From assembly GCF_016907255.1 (NCBI RefSeq), contig NZ_JAFBBQ010000001.1:496001-560000 (forward strand): a stretch of 64,000 bases of DNA, read 5' to 3'. The notes below the pieces were generated by a model. It did not search any database and had not been told where the DNA came from. It saw only the letters and a program-made list of their open reading frames with translations. Source of the stretch: Microbacterium keratanolyticum. Its GTDB lineage: Bacteria; Actinomycetota; Actinomycetes; Actinomycetales; Microbacteriaceae. Both the position numbers and the translations under genes were made by a program. Below are positions 1 to 9,275 of the stretch, one piece after another; position 1 is the stretch's first letter; each line of letters begins with the position of its first letter.

Positions 1-229
1 TCTGCTCCGGTAATCCCGCGATCCCTGTCCCGACCGCAATGGCCCCCGCAACGGCCGCAGTTGCCAGGCCCATCGCGGCCAATCGCGACCGCCCGTTCGT
101 GCGCCGCGCTGGCATCGCTGCTGTGTCGTCACGGGCGTGTGCGACCAGCATCCGCCGAAGGCTCGCACGGAACTGCGGATCCATCGCCGTCTCGCGCATG
201 CCTTCGCTCCCGTCTCGCGTGTCGTTCAT
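1..229 (-). CDS. Partial membrane-anchored protein downstream of ECF sigma factor
   Basis: This is the N-terminal 76 codons of a gene that runs off the left edge. Its ATG overlaps the sigma-factor stop as ATGA, so the two are translationally coupled. The visible part has a cytoplasmic, Arg-rich N-terminus of about 45 residues including MDPQFRASLRRMLV, then a hydrophobic alanine- and glycine-rich stretch (LAAMGLATAAVAGAIAVG) that reads as one membrane segment. A single-pass protein directly after an ECF sigma gene is often an anti-sigma factor or a coupled extracytoplasmic sensor. No zinc-binding HxxxCxxC motif of a ZAS domain is visible in the fragment, so anti-sigma function is only an inference from position. 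Confidence 0.7.
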   Translation of the reverse strand, partial: MNDTRDGSEGMRETAMDPQFRASLRRMLVAHARDDTAAMPARRTNGRSRLAAMGLATAAVAGAIAVGTGIAGLPEQ

Positions 230-816
230 CCCTGGACTCCCCGCCACTGCGACACCACGTCCGGGTGCCCCGCCTCCAACGCCTCGCGGAGCCGCTTCTT
301 CGCGCGAGAAAGCCGCGTCCTCACGGTCCCTGCCGGCACGCGCATCAGCACGGCGACCTCGCGCGGCGGCAGCTCCTCGATGACGCAGAGCATCAGGATC
401 TCCTGGTCTCTACGACTCAACTGACCGAAAGACGACTGCACGGGTGCGCGACGACTCGTCACGCCCTGTTCCTCTGCCACGTGCTCGGCATGATCCGGCG
501 CATCCTCGATCCGCAGCTGTCGCAGTGCGCGCTCATGACGGATGCGGCCGCGCTCCAGATTGCGCGACAGATTCGTCGCCGTCACCAGCAGCCAGGCAAG
601 CGGCGAGCCGTCCACGACACGCACACGGGTGCGTGACCGCCAGGCCTCCAGGAAAACCATCGCGGTGACGTCCTCGGCGTCCGCTTGCTGTGCAACCAGA
701 CGACGCGCATGACGGTACACGCGGTCACCGTGACGATCGAAGATCTCGGCGAACGCGGCGTCATCTGCCTGCGCCGCACGCGCCCACAGCGCGGCATCCG
801 CCTGCATCCCCGTCAC
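226..816 (-). CDS. ECF-family RNA polymerase sigma factor
   Basis: A sigma-70 factor of the ECF type with only regions 2 and 4. Region 2 is seen in FAEIFDRHGDRVYRHARR and DAEDVTAMVFLEAWR; region 4 is a C-terminal helix-turn-helix with LSRRDQEILML and PAGTVRTRLSRAKKRL. At about 196 residues the length is normal for the family. I chose GTG at 816 because a strong GGAGGAGG lies six bases upstream; an ATG at 834 in the same frame has the Shine-Dalgarno inside its own coding sequence. The next gene starts within its stop codon and encodes a membrane protein, which suggests control by an envelope signal. The promoters it directs cannot be told from this sequence. Confidence 0.9.
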   Translation of the reverse strand: MTGMQADAALWARAAQADDAAFAEIFDRHGDRVYRHARRLVAQQADAEDVTAMVFLEAWRSRTRVRVVDGSPLAWLLVTATNLSRNLERGRIRHERALRQLRIEDAPDHAEHVAEEQGVTSRRAPVQSSFGQLSRRDQEILMLCVIEELPPREVAVLMRVPAGTVRTRLSRAKKRLREALEAGHPDVVSQWRGVQG

Positions 817-841
817 CGCATCCCTCCTCCACATACACCTG

Positions 842-862
842 AGACCCCCTGCGGCGGGGTCT
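842..862. terminator. Short GC-rich hairpin between ABC operon and sigma gene
   Basis: AGACCCC and GGGGTCT form a perfect 7-bp stem around a 7-base loop, just after the stop of the ABC ATPase gene and before the sigma-factor start. The position suits a terminator of the exporter operon, but there is no T-run on either side. It could equally be a regulatory palindrome for the sigma gene. Confidence 0.35.
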
Positions 863-900
863 AAGAAGGAGTGTCCGCGGAAGGCGAAACGTTACACACG

Positions 901-1641
901 TCAGCGCGAGTAGTCGGCGTTGTACCTGTCGAGGACGTCACCGATCGGGGCGTCGAGCACGAGGGCGCCCTTGTCGAGATAGAGCCCTCGCGTGCAGAAC
1001 CGGCGCAGGTCACGTTCGTTGTGACTGACGAAGAAGAGCGTTCGTCCCTCGCTGAGCAATTCGTCGATGCGCTTGTAGCACTTGTCCCGGAAGGCCTTGT
1101 CGCCGACGGCGAGAACTTCATCGACCAGGAGAATCGGTTCGTCCAGCTGCGAGACCACGGCGAAGGCGAGTCGCACCTTCATCCCGTTGGACAGGTGCTT
1201 GTAGGGAGTGTCTTCGAACCCATCGAGCTCCGCGAACGCGATGATGTCGTCGTAGCGACGGCTCACCTCCGCGCGCGACATCCCATGCAGACCCGCTGTC
1301 AGGCGAACATTCTCACGCACCGTGAGGTCACCGACGAAACCGCCGGTGATCTCGATGAGCGGAGCGACGCCGCCGCGCACCGTGACCGTGCCCTCATCCG
1401 CCAGCAGCACGCCGGCGACGAGACGCAGCAGGGTCGACTTCCCCTGACCGTTGCGTCCGACCACCCCGATCGCTTCACCGGGAGCCACGGCGAACGACAC
1501 GTTGCGCAGCGCCCAGAACTCACCAGGGCGGGAGCGTCGGGATGCGCCGGCGAAGAGGTCCTTGAAACTCCGTCGTCCTCGCCGATTGCGGCGGAACCGC
1601 ACGCCGAGGTCCGTGACATCGATCGCATTCACCATGGTCAC
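901..1641 (-). CDS. Polysaccharide ABC transporter ATP-binding protein (Wzt/TagH type)
   Basis: The nucleotide-binding subunit of an ABC exporter for surface polysaccharide or teichoic-acid-like polymers. Walker A GRNGQGKST is at residues 62-70, the signature LSNGM at 151-155, Walker B ILLVDE at 171-176 and the switch His near 208. The LSNGM form and the EVLAVGD that follows are typical of the Wzt/TagH subgroup. It has 246 residues and no C-terminal glycan-binding domain of the Escherichia coli O9a Wzt kind. It starts with GTG overlapping the NUDIX stop (GTGA). The matching permease is two genes upstream at 3273-4070, so an unknown protein and a NUDIX enzyme separate the two transporter halves. 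Confidence 0.9.
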   Translation of the reverse strand: MTMVNAIDVTDLGVRFRRNRRGRRSFKDLFAGASRRSRPGEFWALRNVSFAVAPGEAIGVVGRNGQGKSTLLRLVAGVLLADEGTVTVRGGVAPLIEITGGFVGDLTVRENVRLTAGLHGMSRAEVSRRYDDIIAFAELDGFEDTPYKHLSNGMKVRLAFAVVSQLDEPILLVDEVLAVGDKAFRDKCYKRIDELLSEGRTLFFVSHNERDLRRFCTRGLYLDKGALVLDAPIGDVLDRYNADYSR

Positions 1642-2168
1642 AGTCCCTTCGCACTCACCAGTGCAAACGCCGCCAGCGAGAGTGCGTCAGCCACGACGCC
1701 GTCGACGATGAGCTGCTCGGCCTCAGTCATCGTCACCCACCGTTGATCGATGATCTCGCCATCGCCTGCAGCGGGGGTCTCCTCCGCGACATCGCAGACG
1801 ATGACGGCCACCTGCTGCGGGAAGATCGCCGAGTCGGTGACGAACTGCCCGGCAGCCCGCGGGTTCACCGCACGCAGCCCGACCTCTTCGCGGAGCTCAC
1901 GCACCCCCGTCTGCACGGGACTCTCACCGTCATCGCCGCCTCCTCGCGGCAGCTCCCACATGCGACGGCCCGCAGCGAGCCGTTCACTGAGCACCAGCAG
2001 AACCTGCCCGGCACGCCGTGCCATCACCACGGCGCCAGGGCGTCCGTCCCCGACGACGAGCCGATGATGCTCATAGGAATGGTCACCCACCTGGATCGGG
2101 CCGGCCACCTCGAGCCGGACAGGAAGAGCGTCCCTGTTCTCGTACACGACGCGAAACGGCTTATCCAT
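1638..2168 (-). CDS. NUDIX hydrolase
   Basis: A 176-residue NUDIX-family phosphohydrolase. The Nudix box is complete: a glycine-rich lead (GGGDDGE), then SPVQTGVRELREEVGL, fitting GX5EX7REUXEEXGU. Such enzymes cleave nucleoside diphosphates linked to another moiety, for example ADP-ribose or nucleotide sugars; the substrate cannot be read from sequence. The start is the ATG at 2168, which overlaps the upstream gene by 8 bases (ATGGATAA). An earlier ATG at 2201 lies inside that gene and would give a poor N-terminal extension. Its place inside an ABC exporter operon, coupled on both sides, suggests a role in handling nucleotide-activated sugars or lipid-linked precursors, which is inference. 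Confidence 0.88.
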   Translation of the reverse strand: MDKPFRVVYENRDALPVRLEVAGPIQVGDHSYEHHRLVVGDGRPGAVVMARRAGQVLLVLSERLAAGRRMWELPRGGGDDGESPVQTGVRELREEVGLRAVNPRAAGQFVTDSAIFPQQVAVIVCDVAEETPAAGDGEIIDQRWVTMTEAEQLIVDGVVADALSLAAFALVSAKGL

Positions 2169-3273
2169 CAGAACTCCTGCCGTAGAGCACGAACCGGGCA
2201 CGGGGCGCTCTGGTCAGCAGCGACCGCAAGGCGAGCAGGGAGTCGAACGGCACCGTCGTCAGCAGCGCACCGGCGAAGGCAACCCACGTCCACGGATTGT
2301 CCAGCGCACCGATGTCCCACTGCGGCAGAGCCAGCACGATCACGACGATCGCGATGAGCACTTTCGCCGTGGAACCGGTGAGCACTGCACGGCGGGTCCG
2401 AACCGACCCCGCCTGCGTGGCGACGAAAGCGAGATCGCGCATCCTCCCCCAGGTCGGCCGCTCCCTCAGGCGCAGCCTCTGCGAACGTGACGCATCCCAC
2501 GCCAACGAGATCGTCGCGGGCGTGCTCCGCCGCGCCCAGTCGACGAAATCCGCCGAGATCGGGAGTTCGACATCCTGCTCACGCACGACGATCGGACGCC
2601 GAACATCGGTCTCGAAGCTCACCCAGTCTGCGCGGACATTCTCCGCGATCATTCGAAGGTATGCCGTGTTCCACCACGCCCGAACCGGCGCGGAGTCCTC
2701 CTCAGAGAGCCCAAGCCCATCGATGCGCGCGAAAGCCACGCTGCGGCTCCGGGTCTCCGAGAGCTCTGCAGCGGCGATGGCGGCGGCGAGATCGGCATCG
2801 TCACGATGCTCGATCGGCATCCCACCCAGTCGGAGCGAAGACCCCGCACCGCTCTGCTGCTCATAGCTGATGAGCCCGGCCTCGACCGCTCGCAGCCACT
2901 CCTCCCACGCCGCCTCGATGTTCGCCGGGACCCCGCTCGCCGAGCGGATCTCCGGCACCGACCAGAGGAAGCTGCTGTCGTCCCGTCGCGCACGCAGACC
3001 TTCACGCAGTGTGGCGTATGTGCCGGTGATGGTGAGCGGATAGTGCGCGTACGCGGCGCCCAGCTCACGAAGGAGGCCCTCTGGTCCGAGCGAGAGAAAG
3101 TACGCTCCGTCCAGCAGCATCGCGTCGGTGATCAGAATGTCTCCCGAGACCAGCATGCCGAGGCGCAGCATCCCGGTCAGCTCGACCGTGGCCGCCCGGG
3201 CCCCGCGATCTGCGAAGCGCGTCGCCTGTGCCAGCGAATCGAGCTCGGCGATGAGGATGCGCGTGGCAACCAT
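2161..3273 (-). CDS. Unknown membrane-tethered protein in the ABC exporter operon
   Basis: I do not recognise this 370-residue protein. Residues 1 to about 295 look soluble and rich in Arg, Ala and Glu, with an N-terminal stretch VSGDILITDAMLLDGAYFL and many Trp and Arg residues. Two hydrophobic segments follow near 304-318 and 328-343, then a basic tail. The soluble domain is therefore most likely cytoplasmic, held by a C-terminal hairpin anchor. Its ATG overlaps the permease stop by one base (TGATG), and its stop overlaps the NUDIX start by eight. The tight coupling to the permease suggests a transport accessory or a glycan-modifying partner. Confidence 0.75.
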   Translation of the reverse strand: MVATRILIAELDSLAQATRFADRGARAATVELTGMLRLGMLVSGDILITDAMLLDGAYFLSLGPEGLLRELGAAYAHYPLTITGTYATLREGLRARRDDSSFLWSVPEIRSASGVPANIEAAWEEWLRAVEAGLISYEQQSGAGSSLRLGGMPIEHRDDADLAAAIAAAELSETRSRSVAFARIDGLGLSEEDSAPVRAWWNTAYLRMIAENVRADWVSFETDVRRPIVVREQDVELPISADFVDWARRSTPATISLAWDASRSQRLRLRERPTWGRMRDLAFVATQAGSVRTRRAVLTGSTAKVLIAIVVIVLALPQWDIGALDNPWTWVAFAGALLTTVPFDSLLALRSLLTRAPRARFVLYGRSSDG

Positions 3274-4070
3274 CAGAGCTCCTTCAGGACGACACGCTCG
3301 AGGCGACGGAACACGAAGACTCCGAGTGCGAGGATCGCGAAGCTCAGGACGGCAGAGACGACGATCGGAGTCGTCTCCCACTGCTCGGGGAAGAATCCGA
3401 CGCGATAGAGCGTGAAGATGCCCGCCAGCGGATTGAAGATTCCGAGCACATCGAACGGGGCGGGCAGGTCGGACAGGCCGTAGATCACCGGGGAGGCGTA
3501 GAAGAGCGCCCGCAGGATCAGAGCAGTCGTGCGTTCGAGGTCCGAATAGAGCACGCACAGCGGCGCGATCAGCAGCCCCAGCCCCACGAGCAGTACGGTC
3601 TGGAGCAGGATCGCGACGGGGAACCACAGCAGCCCCCAGCCGACCTGGGCACCCGCGAAGACGGCGAAGAGCACGAGCACGGGCATCGAGAAGAGGAACT
3701 CGATGCCCTTGCTCAGCACGATCCGGTTGACCCAGATCGACCGCGGGATGGAAGTCGAGCGCACCAGCCGGGAGTCCTTGCGGAACGCGCGAGTGAAATC
3801 GGAGACCGACGTGTTGAACCACACCCAGGGCAGGAGCGCCACGATGAGGAAGACGATGTACGGCTCTTCACCGATGCGGCCACCGCGGTTGAACACCTGC
3901 GTGAACACGAACCAGTAGATCGCGCTCATCACCAGCGGATCGAGCACCGACCACAGATATCCGAGGAAGCTCGTGGCGTACCGCACCCGCAGATCGCGGG
4001 CGGACAGCAGCCAGAGCGAATGCAGGTATCGCCGGGGCGTCCCCGGCGCCCCGACCGTCGCGTGACTCAC
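3273..4070 (-). CDS. Polysaccharide ABC transporter permease (Wzm/TagG type)
   Basis: A 265-residue integral membrane protein with about six hydrophobic segments, of the ABC-2 polysaccharide exporter class. Features include DLRVRYATSFLGYLWSVLDP near the N-terminus, the amphipathic-then-membrane pattern usual for Wzm and TagG, and a C-terminal VFRRLERVVLKEL. It should form the membrane channel with the ATPase encoded at 901-1641. The proposed start is GTG at 4070, ten bases after the glf stop; longer in-frame starts fall inside glf. Lying directly after glf, it probably exports a polymer containing galactofuranose. Confidence 0.88.
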   Translation of the reverse strand: MSHATVGAPGTPRRYLHSLWLLSARDLRVRYATSFLGYLWSVLDPLVMSAIYWFVFTQVFNRGGRIGEEPYIVFLIVALLPWVWFNTSVSDFTRAFRKDSRLVRSTSIPRSIWVNRIVLSKGIEFLFSMPVLVLFAVFAGAQVGWGLLWFPVAILLQTVLLVGLGLLIAPLCVLYSDLERTTALILRALFYASPVIYGLSDLPAPFDVLGIFNPLAGIFTLYRVGFFPEQWETTPIVVSAVLSFAILALGVFVFRRLERVVLKEL

Positions 4071-4080
4071 GATGTTGAGT

Positions 4081-5220
<1,140 letters not shown>

Positions 5221-5223
5221 TCA

Positions 5224-5229
5224 ATCGTA
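5224..5229 (-). promoter_or_regulatory. Candidate leaderless -10 box for glf
   Basis: On the minus strand TACGAT ends six bases before the glf ATG, and there is no Shine-Dalgarno in that gap. The same arrangement recurs at several other operon starts in this window. No clear -35 element is visible. Confidence 0.45.
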
Positions 5230-5271
5230 TCGGCGCGGCGCATCCAGCCTGAGCGGATGCTGTGCCCGGGG

Positions 5272-6342
5272 TCAGACCACCGCGTGATCGATGAGGGTCT
5301 GAATCACGCGCTGCGCGGCATGTCCGTCTCCGTACGGCGCCTCCGCCGTCTCGGCGGGGCGCGGTCGAGAGGCGGCCGCGGCGATATCTGCCGTCTCGGT
5401 CGCGAGCACGTTCCAGCCCAGCTGGACGGTCTCCACCCACTCGGTCTCTGTGCGCACGGTGGTGCACGGCACGCGCAGCAGGAAGGCTTCCTTCTGGAGA
5501 CCGCCCGAGTCGGTGACCACGCCGGCACTGCCGAGGACGGCAGCGATGAGCTCCGGGTACGCCAGCGGACGGTGCACCCGGATCGCGCCCCGCTCTAGAG
5601 CGATGTCGGCCGCTGCGGCCTTCGCGACCAGGCGAGGGTGGGCGAGCAGGACGACCGGCTTGTCGAGGTCGGCAAGCGCCTCGAGGACGGAGGCGAGCTG
5701 CGCGGGATCGTCGGTGTTGTCGGCGCGGTGGATCGTGGCCACGTAGTACTCTCCGACGGCGAGTCCGAGCTCCTCCCGCAGGGATGACGGGACTCCCGCG
5801 ACCTCATCGCGCACCTCGTAGAGGACGTCGGTCATGACATCGCCGACGAGCACCGTGCGGGCGGAGAGACCCTCGTTGCCCAGGTGCGTGACCGCGACCT
5901 CGGTCGGCGCGAGGAGGAGATCGGCGGCGTGGTCGGTCATCACCCGGTTGTGCTCCTCGGGCATGCGACGGTTGAAGCTCCGAAGACCCGCTTCGAGATG
6001 CGCCACGGGAATGTGCATCTTCACCGCGCTGAGGGTCGCCGCCACGGTGGAGTTCGTGTCGCCGTAGACGAGCACCCAATCCGGACGATGTTGATCGAAC
6101 ACGGCGTCCAGCGCTGCCAGCATCGCCCCGGTCTGCACTCCGTGCGAACCGCTGCCCACCCCGAGATGCACGTCCGGTGCGCCGATGCCGAGATCTTCGA
6201 AGAACACGTCCGACAGCATCGGGTCATAATGCTGCCCCGTGTGCACGATGATGTGCTCGACCCCCGCGGCGAGCGCCGCCTTGTGGATCGGGGCGAGCTT
6301 GACGAACTGCGGGCGGGCGCCGACGACGCTCAGAATCTTCAC
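5272..6342 (-). CDS. wecB: Non-hydrolysing UDP-GlcNAc 2-epimerase family protein (WecB/WbpI)
   Basis: A cytoplasmic epimerase acting on C2 of UDP-N-acetylglucosamine or a derivative. It has the N-terminal VGARPQFVKLAP, then THTGQHYD-like HTGQHYDPMLSDVFFEDL, HLEAGLRSF, PEEHNRVMTDH and the C-terminal VTDSGGLQKEAF, all hallmarks of the family. The GTG at 6342 gives 356 residues, the usual length; the earlier start lies in the upstream gene. WecB makes UDP-ManNAc, while WbpI acts on UDP-2,3-diacetamido-glucuronic acid to give the manno form. Homologues of WbpB, WbpE and WbpD at 25049-27740 make the WbpI role attractive, but the two cannot be separated by motif alone. Confidence 0.9.
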   Translation of the reverse strand: MKILSVVGARPQFVKLAPIHKAALAAGVEHIIVHTGQHYDPMLSDVFFEDLGIGAPDVHLGVGSGSHGVQTGAMLAALDAVFDQHRPDWVLVYGDTNSTVAATLSAVKMHIPVAHLEAGLRSFNRRMPEEHNRVMTDHAADLLLAPTEVAVTHLGNEGLSARTVLVGDVMTDVLYEVRDEVAGVPSSLREELGLAVGEYYVATIHRADNTDDPAQLASVLEALADLDKPVVLLAHPRLVAKAAAADIALERGAIRVHRPLAYPELIAAVLGSAGVVTDSGGLQKEAFLLRVPCTTVRTETEWVETVQLGWNVLATETADIAAAASRPRPAETAEAPYGDGHAAQRVIQTLIDHAVV

Positions 6343-6353
6343 AAGGGACGAGC

Positions 6354-7511
6354 CTACCGGGGTCGCGATCCGCCACCCACAAGGGCGTCGATGATCTCGG
6401 TCCACTGCTGCGGCTGCTGATCCCCCGAGAGTTCCTCGGCGACGCGGTGGGACGCTGCCTTGCCTTCGACGACGACCTCGGGCGTCAGCGCGTCGAGCGC
6501 CGCCACCAGGCTGTCCTCGCTGAAATCTTCGGTGACGATGCCCAGCCCGTGTCGCCGGGTCAGCGCCACCATCTCGGCGGACGGCCCGATGATCACAGCC
6601 AGTCGGGCCTGCACGAAGTCGAAGAACTTGTTGGGCAGCGCGAGCTCGCTGTTGACCGTGGTCGGCGGAAGCACGAACACGCCCACGTCGCTCTTGTTCA
6701 GTGTCGGCACGAGGTCGGCGCGCGGCACGGGCGGATGCAGCGTCACGCGCTCGCCAGCGTCGGCGGCCAACTGCACGAGCTCGGCGTGGAAGACCTCGTC
6801 GTTGGGCACGAGGTAGAGGTCGAGGTGCACCGGCGTCTGCGTGCGCGTCACGGCACGGATGAGCTGACGCAGTCCACGTCCGGTCTGCGCGTTGCCGCTG
6901 TGCACGAGCCGGATCGGGTCGCTCACGGGTGTCGGGGCGAGCGGGAGCGACGGCGCCGAGTTGGTGATCACCGTCGGCGCGAGCCCCCAGGAGCTGTAGC
7001 GCTCGGCGATCAGCGGCGACACCGTCGAAGACGAGGTCGCCTGCCGCGCCGCCGAACGCAGCAGCCAGTCCAGATAGCGCTGCTGACGCTGCGCCTCCAC
7101 GCTTCCGTCATCGAAGACGACGCCGGGGAAGAACTCGTGGAGGTCGATGTGCAGAGGCGCGGGACCGACAGCCTTCATCGCCGCGTACGCGGCGTCCGCG
7201 TTGCTTGCGATGACCGCATCGAAGCGACGCCCCTTGAGCGCCCCACGGAGCTGACGCACGAACGGGATGCGATCGAAGGTCCAGCCGAAGAACTCACGCT
7301 CTCGAGCAATCGCGTCGATCTGCTGCATGATTCGCCCCGTGCGGTACGAACCGTTCGGATCAAGTTCGATGTGCGTGACCGCCGGATGGGGCGCTGGCCC
7401 GAAAGAGCAGGTGGTCACGTCGTACCGCCCGGCGGCCGCCTCGACCTGCTTGATGGCGCGAGGATCCTTCGAGATGTCTGTGAACGAGACGATGAGAAGA
7501 CTCGCTGTCAT
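6354..7511 (-). CDS. Glycosyltransferase (GT-B like), tandem paralogue
   Basis: A 385-residue glycosyltransferase-like protein with a two-domain GT-B layout. The N-terminus SLLIVSFTDISKDPRAIKQV and the central HIDLHEFFPG are shared with the next gene upstream (7508-8677), so the two are tandem duplicates. The C-terminal half has RLVHSGNAQTGRGL, VGVFVLPPTTVNSELALPNK and KFFDFVQARLAVIIGPS, which resembles the nucleotide-sugar domain of GT4-type enzymes. The start ATG overlaps the upstream stop as ATGA; no earlier start is needed. The acceptor and donor are unknown. Confidence 0.82.
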   Translation of the reverse strand: MTASLLIVSFTDISKDPRAIKQVEAAAGRYDVTTCSFGPAPHPAVTHIELDPNGSYRTGRIMQQIDAIAREREFFGWTFDRIPFVRQLRGALKGRRFDAVIASNADAAYAAMKAVGPAPLHIDLHEFFPGVVFDDGSVEAQRQQRYLDWLLRSAARQATSSSTVSPLIAERYSSWGLAPTVITNSAPSLPLAPTPVSDPIRLVHSGNAQTGRGLRQLIRAVTRTQTPVHLDLYLVPNDEVFHAELVQLAADAGERVTLHPPVPRADLVPTLNKSDVGVFVLPPTTVNSELALPNKFFDFVQARLAVIIGPSAEMVALTRRHGLGIVTEDFSEDSLVAALDALTPEVVVEGKAASHRVAEELSGDQQPQQWTEIIDALVGGGSRPR

Positions 7512-8677
7512 GCGCGCACCCCTTGCCTCTCGATGATCTGATCGACCGCGCGCTTCCACACGCCGACCTGCGATTCGGAGGAGAGCGCTGGGGCGGCAGC
7601 ATCCGCCGCTCGCTTGGCGCGATCGATGTCGGCGATCGTCAGCGTGTCGAGTGCCGCACGGATGCTGGCCTCAGAGAAGTCCGCCGTCACCACGCCCAGT
7701 TCGTACTCGGAGACGATGCGCGCCATCTCGAGCGAGGGGCCCACGATCACCGCAAGACGCGCCTGAATGAAGTCGAAGAACTTGTTCGGCAGCGCCAGAG
7801 AGTTGTTCTCGCTGGTGGGCGGGAGGACATGAATCCCGACGTCATAGCCGTTGAGCGTCTCCACGAGCTCGGACTGGGCGACCGGGTCGAGCACACGGAT
7901 CCGCTCCCCCAGCTTCTCCGCGAGCTCTACGACGGCCGCCAGCTCCACCTCGTTGTGCTTCATGAGATAGAGATCGAGTGTGACATCGGTGGTCGTCTGC
8001 GCGACCGCCGTCATGATCTCTCCGAGCCCGCGGTCGCGGAAGGGATTCCCACTGTGCACGATCCGGATCGGAGACCCCGTCTCGCGCACCGGCAGATCGC
8101 GCAGGTGCGTCGCGTTGGTCACCACCCCGGGGGTGAGTCCGTACTCGCCGTAGCGGCGGGCGATCTCTGCTCCGACGGTCGTGGAGGATGCAGCCTTCGC
8201 ACAGTGCTCTCGCACGAGCCACGTCCAGTACCGACGCTGCCGCTCGCCGAGGAGATTGTCCGGCTGCGGCAGACCGGGGAAGAACTCGTGCAGATCAGCG
8301 TGCACCCGTGCAGCGCCGACCAGGTCGTTGGCGATGCCGACGGCATCGGCATCGTTCGCGATCGCCGCGTCGAACGGCCGCCCGTGCAGCTTTTCGCGCA
8401 CCTGCTGGACGATCGGAGTCTGCCGATAGGACCAGCCGAACCATTCCCGCGCGCGCGCCAGGTCATCGATCGCGTTGCCCATGCGTCCGCGTGGACGCGC
8501 CCAGTGCACGTCCAGCTCCACATGCTCGACATCCGGATGCGGACGGGGCCCCGGCGAACAGGTGGTGACCGCGTACTCCTCCGCGAAGAGACGTACCTGC
8601 TTCATCACGCGCGGGTCGATGCTGATGTCGAAGAACGACAGGATCAGAAGTCTCGGGCGTTGTCTGGGGTGTGGCAT
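7508..8677 (-). CDS. Glycosyltransferase (GT-B like), tandem paralogue
   Basis: A 389-residue paralogue of the gene just downstream. Shared blocks are LLILSFFDISIDPRVMKQV, HADLHEFFPG, RIVHSGNPFRDRGL and SLALPNKFFDFIQARLAVIV. The ATG at 8677 is preferred over upstream in-frame starts because AAGGAG lies 8 to 9 bases before it. It is probably the first gene of a short operon with the second paralogue and the WecB/WbpI epimerase. Such neighbouring copies often transfer successive residues of one glycan, but specificity is not visible. Confidence 0.82.
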   Translation of the reverse strand: MPHPRQRPRLLILSFFDISIDPRVMKQVRLFAEEYAVTTCSPGPRPHPDVEHVELDVHWARPRGRMGNAIDDLARAREWFGWSYRQTPIVQQVREKLHGRPFDAAIANDADAVGIANDLVGAARVHADLHEFFPGLPQPDNLLGERQRRYWTWLVREHCAKAASSTTVGAEIARRYGEYGLTPGVVTNATHLRDLPVRETGSPIRIVHSGNPFRDRGLGEIMTAVAQTTTDVTLDLYLMKHNEVELAAVVELAEKLGERIRVLDPVAQSELVETLNGYDVGIHVLPPTSENNSLALPNKFFDFIQARLAVIVGPSLEMARIVSEYELGVVTADFSEASIRAALDTLTIADIDRAKRAADAAAPALSSESQVGVWKRAVDQIIERQGVRA

Positions 8678-8738
8678 GCAGCGCTCTCCTTCGCGTCGCC
8701 CCATCTTCGCACGAGCGCCTGTCGGGGCTGAGAGCGCG

Positions 8739-9191
8739 TCAGTCGGCGAATCGACGTGCGGCATCCTCGAACACGCGGGCGGGCACCCCGCGCAGGACGC
8801 TGTACGGGGGCGCGACGGTGTGCTCTGTCACAACCGCGCCGGCCGCGATGACACTGTGATCGCCGATGTCGGCGCCCATCAGGACGACGGCGTTGGCGCC
8901 GATGTGCACGTTGCGTCCGATGCGCGTCGACGTGCGCTGGATGTCGCGCGCTCGGTCGCTCACGCAGCGCTCGACGGTGGAGTGCGTGTAGATCTGGGCG
9001 CCGGCGGAGATATCGCAGCCGTGTCCGATCACCAGCCCCCCGCTGCCGTCGATGACGGTGAAGGCGCCGATCCACACGTCATCGCCGATCTCGGGCGTCC
9101 CGACGATCCACGCGTGCGGATTGAAACGGTTTGCGGGGAGCCCGTGCCATTCGGGCGAGCGTGTTTCATCCTGCGCAGTCGTGTCGCTCAT
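8739..9191 (-). CDS. Hexapeptide-repeat acyltransferase (left-handed beta-helix)
   Basis: A 150-residue acyltransferase, probably an O- or N-acetyltransferase using acetyl-CoA. Hexapeptide repeats run through most of the chain (PEIGDDVWIGAFTVID, GHGCDISAGAQIYTHS, RIGRNVHIGANAVVLMGA, IGDHSVIAAGAVV), ending with the typical VLRGVPAR. A loop with THSTVE holds a candidate catalytic His. GGGAGG precedes the ATG. It faces the dehydratase/aminotransferase operon across an 84-base divergent gap, so it may acetylate the amino sugar made there, as PglD- or LegH-like enzymes do. Confidence 0.85.
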   Translation of the reverse strand: MSDTTAQDETRSPEWHGLPANRFNPHAWIVGTPEIGDDVWIGAFTVIDGSGGLVIGHGCDISAGAQIYTHSTVERCVSDRARDIQRTSTRIGRNVHIGANAVVLMGADIGDHSVIAAGAVVTEHTVAPPYSVLRGVPARVFEDAARRFAD

Positions 9192-9275
9192 CCGGCCTCC
9201 CTGTATGAACTCCTATGCTACGTTGTGCCTCGCCCGACCGATCGTCAGCGGCCATTTCCCTGGGAGTCTTCGTCC
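9192..9275. promoter_or_regulatory. Divergent promoter region
   Basis: This 84-base gap separates the hexapeptide acyltransferase (minus) from the sugar dehydratase operon (plus) and must hold both promoters. A TATGCT at 9214-9219 could be a -10 box for the plus strand. Both genes have good Shine-Dalgarno sequences (GGGAGG on the minus strand, GGGAG at 9262-9266 on the plus strand), so these transcripts are not leaderless. Confidence 0.4.

Noticed and set aside
5240..5260. GCATCC/GGATGC 6-bp inverted repeat upstream of glf
   Set aside because: The stem is short with a 9-base loop and no T-run; such repeats are frequent in GC-rich DNA. Not strong enough to call an operator or terminator.
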